Positions 1 through 10,424 of a DNA stretch of 64,000 nucleotides are shown one piece after another; position 1 is the stretch's first letter, and each line of letters starts with the position of its first letter. The position numbers and the translations under genes are program-made. The notes under the pieces are model-generated. The model ran no database searches. It worked only from the letters and a program-made list of their open reading frames with translations, and was not told the DNA's origin. The DNA lies in contig CP053418.1 of the NCBI GenBank assembly GCA_013127575.1, positions 1,674,001-1,738,000 on the forward strand, given 5' to 3'. This stretch comes from Ramlibacter terrae (GTDB lineage: Bacteria; Pseudomonadota; Gammaproteobacteria; Burkholderiales; Burkholderiaceae_C).

Positions 1-120
1 GAGGTCCTGGCCGACGGCGAGCTGTCGGACAGCGAACTCGAACTGGTTGCTGGCGGCGGTGCGCCTGCGTCGCAGGGCGGCGTCCCCATGGACAAGGATG
101 CGCGGGAAGGCGGCGCCTGA
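1..120 (+). CDS. C-terminal fragment of a possible double-glycine leader (RiPP/bacteriocin-type) precursor
   Basis: The open frame enters from the left edge and stops with TGA at 118-120, giving 39 residues. The visible part holds GELSDSELELVAGGG, which resembles the end of Nif11/NHLP or bacteriocin-type leaders: an acidic LSD-x-ELE-x-VAGG helix ending in a double glycine where a C39-type peptidase/ABC exporter would cut. The remainder is a short tail of about 19 residues, rich in Gly, Ala and Asp, without Cys. The start and most of the leader lie outside the window and no maturation or export gene is visible, so the call rests on this motif only. It could also be the C-terminus of an unrelated protein. 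Confidence 0.4.
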   Translation, partial: EVLADGELSDSELELVAGGGAPASQGGVPMDKDAREGGA

Positions 121-185
121 GCCGATCTCCCCGCCAGAAACGACAAAGGGTCAGCGGCTTTCGGCCGCCAACCCCGGGCGTGAAG

Positions 186-261
186 TGGTGGGCCCTGAGT
201 GACTCGAACACTCGACCTACGGGTTAAGAGTCCGCTGCTCTACCAACTGAGCTAAGAGCCC
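186..261 (-). tRNA. tRNA-Lys (anticodon CTT)
   Basis: Reading the minus strand, a 76-nt cloverleaf is complete. The acceptor stem GGGCTCT pairs with AGGGCCC, the D arm is GCTC/GAGC, the anticodon loop CTCTTAA carries anticodon CTT, the T arm has TTCGAGT, and the 3' CCA is encoded. The last anticodon-stem pair is A-C, a mismatch that may be real or a base error. It lies 24 bp downstream of the tRNA-Ala gene in the same direction, so the two are probably co-transcribed. Confidence 0.95.
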
Positions 262-285
262 ACTTCGAAACTGGCAAATGGATTG

Positions 286-360
<75 letters not shown>

Positions 361-372
361 ACAACGAACGCT

Positions 373-379
373 ATTCTAG
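373..379 (-). promoter_or_regulatory. Possible -10 element for the tRNA-Ala/tRNA-Lys pair
   Basis: The minus strand reads CTAGAAT, ending 12 nt before the tRNA-Ala 5' end, a distance that suits a -10 box. No convincing -35 box is visible. The same CTAGA(A/G)T heptamer recurs upstream of several other genes in the window. Confidence 0.4.
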
Positions 380-381
380 CA

Positions 382-417
382 AAGCCGCAGCGCACTTTCG
401 CGCCGCGGCTTTTTTTT
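382..417 (+). terminator. Hairpin with T-run between tRNA-Ala and the SAF oxidoreductase gene
   Basis: AAGCCGC (382-388) pairs with GCGGCTT (405-411), and a run of eight T follows at 410-417 on the plus strand. This is an intrinsic terminator for plus-strand transcription entering from the left. On the minus strand the same stem follows the stop of the oxidoreductase gene but has only a short T stretch, so termination there would be weak. Confidence 0.5.
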
Positions 418-419
418 CG

Positions 420-1777
420 TCATGCGGCCTTCAGCACGCGGGGCGCGAACAACGCTTCCATCTCGCGCCGGATGCGGTACGCGTGCGTCGCGGTGTCCAT
501 TGCGACGTCGTTCCAGCTCAGGCTCTGGCCCTTCTTGACGGGGCGCACCACCTTCACGTCGTGCGCCAGGCCGAGCGGCAGGCCGCCCATGCGCACCGAC
601 GCATCGGCCGGCAGCAGCTTGCCCCACACGGTGTAGCCGCCTTCGCCATCCAGCATTTCGCCGGGCGCGAGGTCGCGCTTGGCCGTGGCGACCACGTCGG
701 CGTTCCAGCAGGTGGCGACGCCGGTGGGCTCGCCGCGCAGCGCCACGCTGGCGACCGACATGCCGACCTCCAGCCCGATCAGGTGCCAGCGCTTGTACAG
801 CGTGAAGTAGCGGCCGCTGGGGTCGGTGTGCGCGTTGTATTCCTCGAAGCAGTTCTTGACGTATTCGGTCTCGGCTTCGACCGTGACCCACACGCCCATG
901 CGGATGTCGTACGGGATCTTGCGGCCGTTGGCTTCGAGCGACGAGATCACTTCGACCATGCCCTTGCGTTCGAGCACGCCGCCTTCGCTGACCGGGCGCG
1001 TGACGTACGGGATGTCTTCGACGCTGGCCGGCGGGTAGAGCAGTCCGTTGCTCGGCACCGTGAGGCCGGTGGCGTTGGCGACGGCGGTGCTTTCGATCGA
1101 CGGCTTGGAGCCGTCGAGGAAGCTGTTGAACATCTTCGGGTTGAGGCCGCCGCGCCTGGCCTGCTCGGGCGTCAGGCCGTAGTTGTCCCACACCGTGTCG
1201 GGCGTGGACTCGCTGAAGTGCGGCAGCCACTTGTGCCCGCGGCCCGCGGCCACGACCGGGAAGCCGCAGGTGCGGGCCCAGTCCACCAGGTCGCAGATCA
1301 GCGCGGGCTGGTCGCCGAAGGCCAGCGAATAGAGCACGCCGGCGTCGGCGGCCTTGCGCGCCAGCAGCGGACCGCAGAACGCGTCGGCCTCCACCGTCAC
1401 GTTGACCACGTGCTTGCCGTTGGCGAACGCTTCCAGGCAGTGGTCGACGGCGGAGATCGGGTGGCCGGTGCATTCCACCACCACGTCGATGGCCGGGTGC
1501 CGCACCAGCGCCTGCCAGTCTGTGCCGATGTGGGTGGTGCCGTTCTTCAGCGCCTGGTCGATGGAGGTGGCTTCGGTGCGCTGCGGCTCCCAGCCGACGC
1601 GCGCGAGGTTGGTGCGCGCGTTGTCGGGCGAGAGGTCGGCGATGGCCGCGAGGTGCACGCCGGGCGTGCGCGGCACCTGCGCCGGTACATGGAGCCGAAC
1701 TTGCCGGCGCCGATCAGGCCGATGCGGATGGGCTTGCCTGCGGCCTGCCGTTGCTGGAGTTTGCTGTAGAGGGACAT
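420..1777 (-). CDS. SAF-domain NAD(P)-dependent oxidoreductase (homoserine dehydrogenase-like)
   Basis: Repaired length is 452 aa. The N-terminus has a Rossmann fold (IGLIGAGKFGSM near residue 20). The middle segment VVVECTGHP...HVVNVTVEADAF is typical of homoserine-dehydrogenase-like oxidoreductases, and the C-terminus (LAPGEMLDGEGGYTVWGKL onward) matches the SAF fold. One break near 1683 removes a base in what should be CCTGG. The substrate is unknown. The gene lies 18 bp after a PhyH-family dioxygenase and probably shares its transcript, starting from the GntR-type regulator at 3407, which suggests catabolism of a small hydroxylated or phosphonate-type compound. The start ATG at 1777 fits the glycine-rich motif position. 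Confidence 0.8.
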
Positions 1778-1795
1778 TCTGTTTCGGGTCCCCGC

Positions 1796-2698
1796 CTACG
1801 CGGGGATGACGGCTTCCGCCGTCACTTTCCGGATCTGGTCGATGGGATCGGACGACGTCGCCAGCGCGCTGGCCGGCATGCCGTTCTTCCACGGCAGGTC
1901 CACCGGGTACGCCGTCTTCAGGCAGTCGTCGGGCAGCATCGCGATCGGCGTGAAGTCGCGGTGCGCGATGAATTCGGGGCGCTTGAAGCGGCGGATGTGG
2001 TTCGACACGGCGCACAGGCTCAGGTAGACGCTGACGCGGTTCCACGGCGACAGGTTGCTGGTGGACGCATGCACCAGGCAGCTGTGGAACAGGATCATCG
2101 AGCCGGCGGGGCCCTTGGGGCTGACGATGCCGCCTTCCTTGCCGCCGGCGCGGTCCACCAGCTGGCGAATCAGGTCGTTGTCGACGGTCCACAGCGGATA
2201 GCTCGTGGTGGTGAGGTCGTGCTTGGCATCGACCACGCCCTTCTTGTGGCTGCCCGGGATGAACATCAGCGGGCCGTTGTACTCGTTCACGTCGTCCGGG
2301 AAGATCGCGACGTTCATCGCGCGCTCGGTCGGCATCATGTCGTCGTTGAGCCGGTGCCGTAGTCCTGGTGCCACTGCCAGACGTCGCCTTCGAAAGCCAT
2401 CTTGCCGTTGATCTTGAACTGGTGCATGTAGACCTCCTCGTCGAAGAGGTCCATCACCGGCTGCACCATGCGCGGGTGCCGCGCCAGGCGCGCAAAGGGC
2501 TCGCTGACCATGTGCGCCGCGAAGTTGGTGCGCACGGCGTCGCTGCCTTTCTCGCGCACGTTGTACGCCTCGCGGCGGCCGTAGAGCTCCGGCACGGCGG
2601 CAGTCAGCGACCGCATCTCCTCGGGGCTGAACTGGCCGGGGAAGAACAGGTAGCCCTCGCGGTCGAACTGTTCGCGCTGTTCCCTGGGACAGGTGCAT
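1796..2698 (-). CDS. Phytanoyl-CoA dioxygenase (PhyH) family protein
   Basis: Repaired length is 300 aa. It belongs to the PhyH family of Fe(II)/2-oxoglutarate dioxygenases. The HxD iron motif is seen as WQWHQDYGTW, followed by MNVAIFPDDVNEYNGPLMFIPGSH, where SxH supplies the distal ligand. Two breaks were found: one extra G near 2684 at a CCAGG (after MHLSQ) and one lost T near 2353 in ACCTGGC. A role in the same small pathway as the downstream SAF oxidoreductase is inferred from the 18-bp spacing. The substrate cannot be read from the sequence; PhyH proteins act on fatty acyl-CoA, ectoine, phosphonates and others. Confidence 0.85.
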   Translation of the reverse strand: MHLSQGTARTVRPRGLPVLPRPVQPRGDAVADCRRAGALRPPRGVQRARERQRRRAHQLRGAHGQRALCAPGAAPAHGAAGDGPLRRGGLHAPVQDQRQDGFRRRRLAVAPGLRHRLNDDMMPTERAMNVAIFPDDVNEYNGPLMFIPGSHKKGVVDAKHDLTTTSYPLWTVDNDLIRQLVDRAGGKEGGIVSPKGPAGSMILFHSCLVHASTSNLSPWNRVSVYLSLCAVSNHIRRFKRPEFIAHRDFTPIAMLPDDCLKTAYPVDLPWKNGMPASALATSSDPIDQIRKVTAEAVIPA

Positions 2699-2724
2699 GC
2701 TTCGTCTCCTTTTGCTGGTGGTTG

Positions 2725-3407
2725 TCAGGTGGGCGCGGCGCCACGCGCGAGCAGGACCTGCGCGAGGCGCTCGCCCCGGGTTCTCGCTGGCGCGCAGGCC
2801 GTGGTCTTCGATCAGGCGCGACGCGGTGTCGGCGTCGCCGGCGGCGATGGCTTCGGCGATGGCCTGGTGTTCGTCCCACACGGCTTCGCGCTGGCCCGCC
2901 TGCTGCAGCACCGCGCCCATCACCCGCCGCAGGTGGCGCCAGTGGAGCTGGGCGCTCTGTTCGATGAGCGGGTTGCCGGCGGCCTCGTAGAGGGCGGCAT
3001 GGAACGCCAGGTCGGCATCGATCATCGCCATCACGTCGTGGCCGCGCGCGGCGGCACGGCCGCTTTCCAGCAGGGCGGGATCGATGCGGAAGCGGCGCTG
3101 GGCGGCCAGGCGGGCTGCAAGCGCGTCGAGCGCGCCGCGCACTTGGTAGACCTTGCGCATCCATTCCGCGTCGAGCAGCGCCACCTGCAGGCCGCGGCCC
3201 GGCGCGTCCTCGACGAAGCGTCCTTCTTGAGCAGCCGCAGCGCCTGCAGCACCGGCTGCCGCGACACGGCGAGCTGCCGCGCGATATCTTCTGGGTGATG
3301 CGCTCGCCGGGCGGCAGCGATCCGTCGCTGATGGCATCGATCAGGCTGCGGTAGACGCGGTCGACGAGGTCGGGGGCGGCTTCCAGGCGCAGCAGTTGGG
3401 CGGGCAT
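2725..3407 (-). CDS. GntR-family (FCD subfamily) transcriptional regulator
   Basis: Repaired length is 227 aa. The N-terminal winged helix contains LPPGERITQEDIARQLAVSRQPVLQALRLL in the repaired frame. The C-terminal all-helical FCD effector domain has D-x3-H and later H residues (DLAFHAALYEAAGN and HLRRVMG), the usual metal/ligand site. Three breaks (about 3290, 3220 and 2780) include two at CCWGG. The gene begins the minus-strand operon with the PhyH and SAF genes and lies next to the palindrome at 3416-3427, so autoregulation and control of the operon are likely. Confidence 0.85.
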
Positions 3408-3415
3408 CGCCGTAT

Positions 3416-3427
3416 TCTGTATACAGA
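3416..3427. promoter_or_regulatory. Palindromic operator for the adjacent GntR/FCD regulator
   Basis: TCTGTATACAGA is a perfect 12-bp inverted repeat centred between the regulator start (3407, minus) and the divergent esterase (3512, plus). FCD-type GntR proteins typically bind short palindromes with a GTATAC-like core. Its position 9 bp upstream of the regulator start codon would allow repression of that operon. Confidence 0.6.
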
Positions 3428-3511
3428 GTTACTTTGGGTCAAGCTGACGCGGATCAACGCGTCTTTCCGAAGATGTGTCGAAATGTTGCAATTGCAGAGA
3501 AGGTGGGACAA

Positions 3512-4361
3512 ATGAAGCAACAAGACGGCGACTGGCACGACCGCATGTACAACAACCGCGCGCTGGTTCCCGACAGCGCCGATTACCTGGCACGCTGGGC
3601 CGCGGACTCCCGCGCGGCGCGCGAAGCGGGCCCCTGCGAACTCGACCTCGCATACGGCAACGGCCCGGGCGAAACGCTCGATGTGTTCCCGGCGCCATCC
3701 GCGCAGGCCCCGGTGCTCCTGTTCATCCACGGCGGCTACTGGCGCGCGCTCGACAAGAGCGACCATTCCTTCATCGCGCCGGCCTTCACCCGCGACGGCG
3801 CCTGCGTCGTGGTGCCCAACTACGCGCTGTGCCCGTCCGTCACGGTCCCGCAGATCGTGCTGCAGATGGTGCGGGCGGTGGCTGGACCCACCGCAACATC
3901 GAGCGCTTCGGCGGCAATCCGCGCCACATCACGGTCGTGGGGCACTCGGCCGGCGGCCAGCTCGCCGCGATGATGCTGGCCTGCCTGTGGCAACTGCACG
4001 ACGCGAAGCTGCCCCGCGACGCGATCTGCAACGCGCTCGCGATCTCGGGGCTGCACGATCTCGAGCCCATCATGAACACGCCGTTCCTGCAGGCCGACCT
4101 GCGGCTGACGCCGGAGCACGTGGCGAAGGCCAGTCCCGCGCGGCTGCCGCCGCCCGTGCACGGGCACCTCTACACGGTGACCGGCGGCGAGGAGAGCGCG
4201 GAGTACCTGCGCCAGAACCGGCTGATCGGGAGCGCTGGGGCACGCGCCGCGTGCCGGTGTGCGAGGAGATCGCCGGCTGCAACCACTTCAGCGTGCTCGA
4301 TTCGCTGGTGGACCCGGCAAGCCGCCTGCACCAGTGGGCGGTGGACCTGCTGCGGGTGTGA
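3512..4361 (+). CDS. Alpha/beta hydrolase, arylformamidase-like esterase
   Basis: Repaired length is 283 aa. The HGGYW oxyanion motif follows FIHGG, the nucleophile elbow is GHSAGG (residue about 150), and the catalytic His lies in CNHFSVLD near the C-terminus. This pattern fits the kynurenine formamidase/BD-FAE esterase group. Breaks occur near 3882 (lost C in GCCTGGACC) and 4228 (lost C in a CCGGG). The start ATG is preceded by AAGGTGGGA. It is divergent from the GntR operon and may share its operator region, but a role in that pathway is only an inference. Confidence 0.8.
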
Positions 4362-4432
4362 ACCCGGCTGGCGGATCCCGCCGATCCGTGGTGTGATCGG
4401 GGCGTTGCAATAAATAGAACGATGAGGGAGCG

Positions 4433-7015
4433 ATGATGGTGAAGTACCTGCGCCGGCTGGCGGCCGTGGCGAGCATGGTCGTGCTGTCCGCATGCGGCGG
4501 CGGCGGAGAAAGCGGCGACGGGGCCGCCGAAGGAAACGCGCCGCAGGCCACGGCCATGGCGCTGGTCAGTGGCGACGTGCGCACCGACGGATCGGAGCTG
4601 CATGCCACGGTCGGCGGCACGGTGCGCCTCGACGCGCGCGACGCCAGCGCGCTCGGCGGCGACATGGCCGCGTACAACTGGACGCTCGCCAGCAGGCCGG
4701 CCGGCAGCAAGCTCGTGGTCTCCGGCAGGTCCGCGGTGCTCTCGTGGCAGCCCGATGTGGTCGGGCGCTATGCCTTCATGCTCACCGGCCGGACGGCTCC
4801 GGCGAAACGCGTTCGCGGATCATCGAAGTCCACGCGGACAACCGGCCGCCGACGGCCACGCTCCTGATCAGCGCCGCGTTCGCTGCCACGCCCACCGTGG
4901 TGCCGGCGCGGTCGGTCACGATCGGCGCCGACGTGGTGGTGGACGCGACGCGCACCAAGGACCCCGACGGGCAACCGGTCACAATCAAGTTCGATCTGCT
5001 GGCGAAGCCCAAGGCCAGCAAGGTGGTGCTCTCCGTGGCAGCGCGTTCGGCGCGCTTCAAGCCGGACGCCGCCGGCACCTACCGCCTGCGCGTGAGGGGC
5101 ACCGATCCGCTCGGTGCCGGCTTCGAAACCGTGTACACCTTCGTGGCCGACAACCGGGGCCCGAACCCGGTGCTGGTCGCGACGGTGGGCGAAACCATCG
5201 GGACGCCGCGCACCGCGACGGTCAAGGCGTCCGTCGGCTATGACGTGCTGCTCGATAGCGCGCGCAGCAGCGACCCGGACGGCAACAAGCTGACCCGCAG
5301 CTGGCAGATCGTCTCCGGTCCTTCCGGCAGCGACGCCACGCTCTCGTCCCGCACCGGGACGGCGACGGTCCTGTCGCCCGACGTGGTCGGCAACTACGTC
5401 GTGCGCCTCACCGTGACCGACAGCCGGGGTGCCAAGGCCATCTTCAACACCACCGTCCAGGTCGACAACCGGCGCCCTGTCGCCCAGGTCGGCACCAATG
5501 CGACGCCCGACTCGTTGCCGTCCGCGCCCGGGGTGCAGGTGCCGCTCGGCACCGAGCTCACGCTGCGGGGCGACGCCAGCGAAGACGCGGACGGCGACGT
5601 GCTCGCCTACGCGTGGTCCGTCGACAGCCGTCCCGCCGGCAGCACGGCCCGTCCCTCGTCGGCCACCGCCGCCTCGCCGCTCTTCACGCCGGACCGGGGA
5701 AGGAACGTACGTGCTCCGGCTGCGCGTGACCGATTCCGTGGGCGCATTCTCCGAGCGCACGCTGACGCTGCGGGTCGGCACCCACGAACCGGTGGCGGTG
5801 GTGGACCGGGTGCAACTCACGGCCCTGCTGGGCGACACCGTGCGCGCCTCCGCCGCCCTGAGTTTTGACGCGGACGGGGACAGCCTCTCGTACGCGTGGT
5901 CGGTGGATGCGCGCCCGGTGGGCAGCGTCGCCACGGTCGACGCGGCGGACACCGCCGCGGCCTCGTTCGTGCCCGACCCGGCCGGCATCTACGTGCTGGC
6001 GGTGCGGGTCAGCGACGGCGGGTCGGCCAGCTTCGCGTACGTCACGGTGCGCGTCATGGCGCAATTCGAGAGCTCCGTCACGCTCGATTTCGTGCCCCGC
6101 ATTTCCGGTACAGCCGGGGGCTGGACCGGCTCGTGGTGGCCTCTGCCTCGCCCAACGCCTTGCGCGCGGTCGATCCGTTCACCGGAACCATCGCGACGAC
6201 GGTCCTGCCCACGTCCGTCAAGAACTTCAGCCTGAGCCCGGACGGGAAGCTGGCGGTGGTGCTGCACGAAGGTGTCTTCACCTGGTCGACCTCGAGACCT
6301 CCACGGTGCTGCGCAGCACCGCTTCGGCCGGCTCGCAGACCGACGCGTTCGTCACCAATGCAGGGATGGTGTACCTGATCGGGTCGAGCGGTGGCCAGTG
6401 GGTGACGCCGCGCGTCACCGTGTTCAACGGCCGCACCGGTGCGCGCGTGACGCAAGTTGCCGATGCACCCGGCAACGGCGTCTTCTACGGCACGCAGACC
6501 GGGGTTCTGGCCGCCAGCCTGAACAAGGTCTTCTTCTCGACGCAGGGTCTCTCGCCGACCGACATCAGCTACTTCACCTTCAACCCCGCCACGTCGCAGG
6601 TGACGCGCTCGGGCGATTCGCCCTACCACGGCGACTACGCGATGTATCCGCCGCTGTACTGGCGTCGGACGAATCGCTGGTGTTCACCGGCTACGGCACC
6701 TACTTCAAGACCAGCGACCTGAGCTATGCCGGCCGCCTCGACGGCGTGTCGTGGATGGAGGGCTTCAGCCATTCGGCCGCGCGCCAGGAGGCGCTGGCGC
6801 TGCAGCCCGCGTCGAGCCTGCCGAGCGTGTACAAGCGCTTCACCGGCCCCTTCCTGTTCCCCGATACCGACCTCGCCCTGCCGCTGGTGGACGGACGGCA
6901 AAGCTACGGATCCAGGATCTTCCACAGCGCGAACGGATCGCACGTGGTGCTGGTGCAGACGGGCAGCGCGCAGCCGAACGCGGCCGGCGCCACCCACCAC
7001 GTCATCGTGCGCTGA
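4433..7015 (+). CDS. Lipoprotein with tandem Ig/PKD-like repeats and a propeller-like C-terminus
   Basis: Repaired length is about 861 aa. The signal peptide ends in a lipobox (VVLSAC, Cys near residue 21), so it should be anchored in the outer membrane or periplasm. From residue about 40 to 540 there are roughly five Ig/PKD-type repeats of about 95 residues, each with a DPDGD/DADGD turn and a YVLRLRVTDS-like final strand. The remaining 300 residues (LDRLVVASASPNALRAVD, then SLSPDGKLAVVL) look like WD40/YVTN-type blades. Five breaks occur, near 4786, 5697, 6113, 6281 and 6661. The function is unknown; surface adhesion or polymer binding would suit PKD repeats. Confidence 0.75.
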
Positions 7016-7021
7016 AGCGCC

Positions 7022-7999
7022 TTACATCAGCAGGTGTTCGCCTGCGTTGTCCCCGCCCAGGATGACGTAGTTGACCCTGCGGATGTCCGACAGCTTCGTG
7101 CCGCCCGCGTAGCTGATCGAGCTTTGCAGGTCTTCGCGCATCTCGCGCAGCGTGTCGGCCAGCTTGCCCTTGACCGGCTCGAGGATGCGCTTGCCCTCAA
7201 CGTGCTTGTACTCGCCCTTGTTGAAGTCGGACGCGCTGCCGTAGTACTCCTTGTACAGGCGGCCGTCGACTTCGACCGTGGCGCCGGGTGACTCCTCGTG
7301 GCCGGCCAGCATCGAGCCGACCATCACCATCGTGGCGCCGAAGCGGATGCTCTTGGCGATGTCGCCGTGCTCGCGGATGCCGCCGTCGGCGATGATCGGC
7401 TTGGTCGCCACGCGGGCGCACCACTTCAGCGCCGACAGTTGCCAGCCGCCGGTGCCGAAGCCGGTCTTCATGCGCGTGATGCAGACCTTGCCCGGGCCGA
7501 TGCCGACCTTGGTCGCGTCGGCGCCCCAGTTCTCCGGGTCGATCACCGCTTCGGGCGTGCCGACGTTGCCCGCGATCACGAACGCGTCGGGCAGCTTCGC
7601 CTTCAGGTGGTGGATCATGTTCTTGACGGTGTCGGCATGGCCGTGGGCGATGTCGATCGTCACGTACTCGGGCACGAGGCCCGCCGCGGCGAGCTGGTCC
7701 ACCGTTTCGTAGTCGGCCTGCTTCACGCCCGGGGAGATCGAGGCGAAGGCGCCCGCTTCCTTCATGCGCCGCACGAAGGCGACGTTGTCGAGGTCGAAGC
7801 GGTGCATGACGTAGAAGTAGCCGTTCTGCGCCAGCCACAGCGAGAGGTCCTCGTCGAGGACGGTCTTCATGTTGGCCGGCACCACCGGCAGCTTGAAGGT
7901 GCGGCCGCCGAATTCCATCGAGGGGTCGCATTCCGAGCGGCTTTCCACGCGGCACTTGCGCGGCAGCAGCAGAACTTTGTCGTAGTCGAAGATTTCCAT
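7022..7999 (-). CDS. guaC: GMP reductase
   Basis: This is an intact 325-aa protein of the IMPDH/GMPR TIM-barrel family, the short type without CBS domains. It reduces GMP to IMP with NADPH in purine salvage. The catalytic cysteine lies in [15 protein letters not shown]. The N-terminus [18 protein letters not shown] and the flap region [22 protein letters not shown] are as in Bacillus-type GuaC. It converges with the lipoprotein gene (6-bp gap) and is divergent from the TonB receptor. This is one of the few genes without a frameshift. Confidence 0.9.
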   Translation of the reverse strand: MEIFDYDKVLLLPRKCRVESRSECDPSMEFGGRTFKLPVVPANMKTVLDEDLSLWLAQNGYFYVMHRFDLDNVAFVRRMKEAGAFASISPGVKQADYETVDQLAAAGLVPEYVTIDIAHGHADTVKNMIHHLKAKLPDAFVIAGNVGTPEAVIDPENWGADATKVGIGPGKVCITRMKTGFGTGGWQLSALKWCARVATKPIIADGGIREHGDIAKSIRFGATMVMVGSMLAGHEESPGATVEVDGRLYKEYYGSASDFNKGEYKHVEGKRILEPVKGKLADTLREMREDLQSSISYAGGTKLSDIRRVNYVILGGDNAGEHLLM

Positions 8000-8201
8000 A
8001 CCAGGCTCCGGATGTCTGTTGAAGAACAGGGGAGAGCGCTTGGATCGTGTCGCCCGGCGGCCGGGGCCGGCGGTGTGCGGCCCAAAAGCAAACCGGGCCA
8101 CAAATGCTTGGGCCCGGTGCCTGATTCTACGGCGGGGCTACGCGGCGGCTGCGCGCGCGCCGTATGTCCTTCATCAGCGAAATGGCATGAACCGCGGCCG
8201 C

Positions 8202-8220
8202 GATGAGAATCGTTCTCATC
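8202..8220. promoter_or_regulatory. Fur box upstream of the TonB-dependent receptor
   Basis: GATGAGAATCGTTCTCATC is a perfect inverted repeat (8-bp arms around TCG) that matches the classical Fur operator pattern of GATAAT-like hexamers. It sits 85 bp before the receptor start. This is the only clear signal in the roughly 305-bp space between guaC and the receptor. Iron-dependent repression is the expected consequence. Confidence 0.85.
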
Positions 8221-8304
8221 CTTGAGCTACACTCGCGGCTCCCGCAAGCAACGCACGCATCGCCGTGGCGTAGCCAGCCGACAACCCGTCCGCCTGGTGA
8301 AGCC

Positions 8305-10417
8305 ATGACAAGAAACCTCCTCTCCCCCACCGCGGTGGCGCTCGCCGCCGCCTGCCTGTGCCAGCTTGCCGCGGCGCAGGACGCCACCCAGACCCTGCCC
8401 GAAGTCCGCGTGCGCTCCAGCGCCGACAAGGAAACGGCCAACTCGCCGGTGATCGGCTACCGCGCGAAGAACGCGACGACCGCGACCAAGACCGACACGC
8501 CGCTGGCGGAGACGCCGCAGGCCGTCACCGTCATCACGCGCGACCAGATGGTCGACCAGGGCGCCACGGGGCTGCAGGAGGCGCTGAATTACGCCGCCGG
8601 CGTGCGCTCGGACGCCTATGGCCTCGACACCCGCGCCGACGGCCTGCGCATCCGCGGCTCGTTCCCCGACGAATACCAGGACGGGCTGCGCAAGCTCGCC
8701 GACTGGTACACCAGCAACATCCGCACCGACCCGTACCAGCTCGAACGCATCGAAGTGCTGCGCGGGCCGTCGTCGATGCTGTTCGGGCAGGGCGTCGCCG
8801 GCGGGCTGATCAACATGGTGACCAAGCGGCCGCAGGCCGAGCGCCGTGGTGAAGTGGGCGTGCAGGTCGGCAGCCATGGGCGCCGGCAGGTGCAGGCGGA
8901 CCTTACCGGGCCGCTCACCGCGGATGGCCAGTGGCTGTACCGCACGGTGGCCGTGGGCCGCGTCTCCGACACGCAGGTCGACCACGTGCCGGACGACCGG
9001 GCGCTGTTCGCGCCTTCGCTCACCTGGCGCCCGAGCGGCGCGACCTCGCTGACGCTGCAGGGCTCCCGGCAGAAGGACAAGACCGGATCGTCTTCGCAGT
9101 TCTTCCCGTGGTCGGGCGTGCGCACCGACAACCCCAACGGCCGGCTGCCCACCAACCGCTTCATCGGCGACCCCAACGACCACTACGACTCGGAACGGAC
9201 GGCGCTCGGCTGGATCCTGGACCACCAGGTCAACGACCGGTTCTCGGTGCACCAGAACGTCCGCTTCTCGCGCAACGACGTCGACTACGCGACGCTGTAC
9301 GGCGATTCGTTCAGCGTCCCGGGTGGCTGGGCCGCCGACCCCATCGGCCAACGGCTGATCGGGCGCTATGCCACCTTCGAGAAGACCGACGCCCGGTTGG
9401 CCGCCGCCGACCAGAACGTCCGCAGCGAATTCCAGACCGGCGAGGTGCGCCACAAGATGGTGGCCGGCCTCGACCTGCTGCGCTACCGCAAGCAGGTGCA
9501 TGCGTTCTACGACGCGCCGGTGTACCGGGGCGGGGGCGTTCCGCTCATCGATGCCTACGACCCGGTCTACGTGCCGTACACGCCCGGCCCGCTGGCGCGG
9601 CAGCCGCGTTCGACCCTGCGCCAGGCCGGCGTCTACCTGCAGGACCAGCTGTACTGGGGCCACTGGATCCTGGTCGCCGGCCTGCGGCATGACCGCGCCA
9701 CCAACACCCTCGAAGGCCAGCCCGACGAGGACAGCGAGGGCACGACCAAGCGGCTGGGGCTGATGTACACGCTGGGCAACGGCTGGGTGCCGTACCTGAG
9801 CTACGCCGAATCGTTCACGCCGGTGGCGGGCGTCAATCCCGTCACGGGCCGCCGCTTCCGGCCGCTGCGCGGGGAGCAGGTGGAAGCCGGTGTGAAGTAC
9901 GAGCCGCAGGACAGGAGCATGAGCTTCAGCGCGGCGGCCTACGAGCTGCGGGAGAAGAACCGGCAGGTGAACGACCCGACGACGACGCCGCCGAGCATCA
10001 CCCAGACCGGCGTCACCCGCACCACCGGGCTGGAGCTGGAGTTCAAGGGCCGCCTGTCCGCCACGACCGAACTGGTGGCGCACTACAACTACACCGACAT
10101 CGACGCCCAGCTCGAAGCGCTGCCGAAGCACCAGGCCGCCGTCTGGGCCAAGCAGCGCTTTGCGATCGCCGGCGTGACCGGCTTCTCCGTCGGCGGCGGC
10201 GTGCGCTGGATGTCTTCGTTCAGGACGGCGCCGCGCCGACGATGCCGTCGGTGGCGCTGCTCGATGCGATGCTGGCGTACGAAACGGACAGCTGGCGCTA
10301 CGCCCTGAACGTGGGCAACCGGCCGACAAGGTCTACGCCAGCACCTGCCTGAGCCGCGGCGACTGCTGGTACGGCGCCCGCCGGACGGTGGTGGCGAGCG
10401 CCACCTACCGCTTCTGA
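8305..10417 (+). CDS. TonB-dependent siderophore receptor
   Basis: Repaired length is 704 aa. A signal peptide is followed by a plug domain (ETPQAVTVITRDQMVDQGA, then IRGS...ERIEVLRGPSSMLFGQG near residues 60-165) and a 22-strand barrel ending in Phe (TYRF). The size and plug motifs match ferric-siderophore receptors (FhuA/FpvA-like, without an extra STN signalling domain). Two breaks near the C-terminus lie at CCAGG (about 10220, lost C) and CCTGG (about 10321, lost T). An upstream open frame allows a start at 8203, but that would overlap the Fur box, so ATG 8305 preceding MTRNLLSPTAVALAAA is chosen. Confidence 0.9.
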
Positions 10418-10424
10418 TTCTGAG

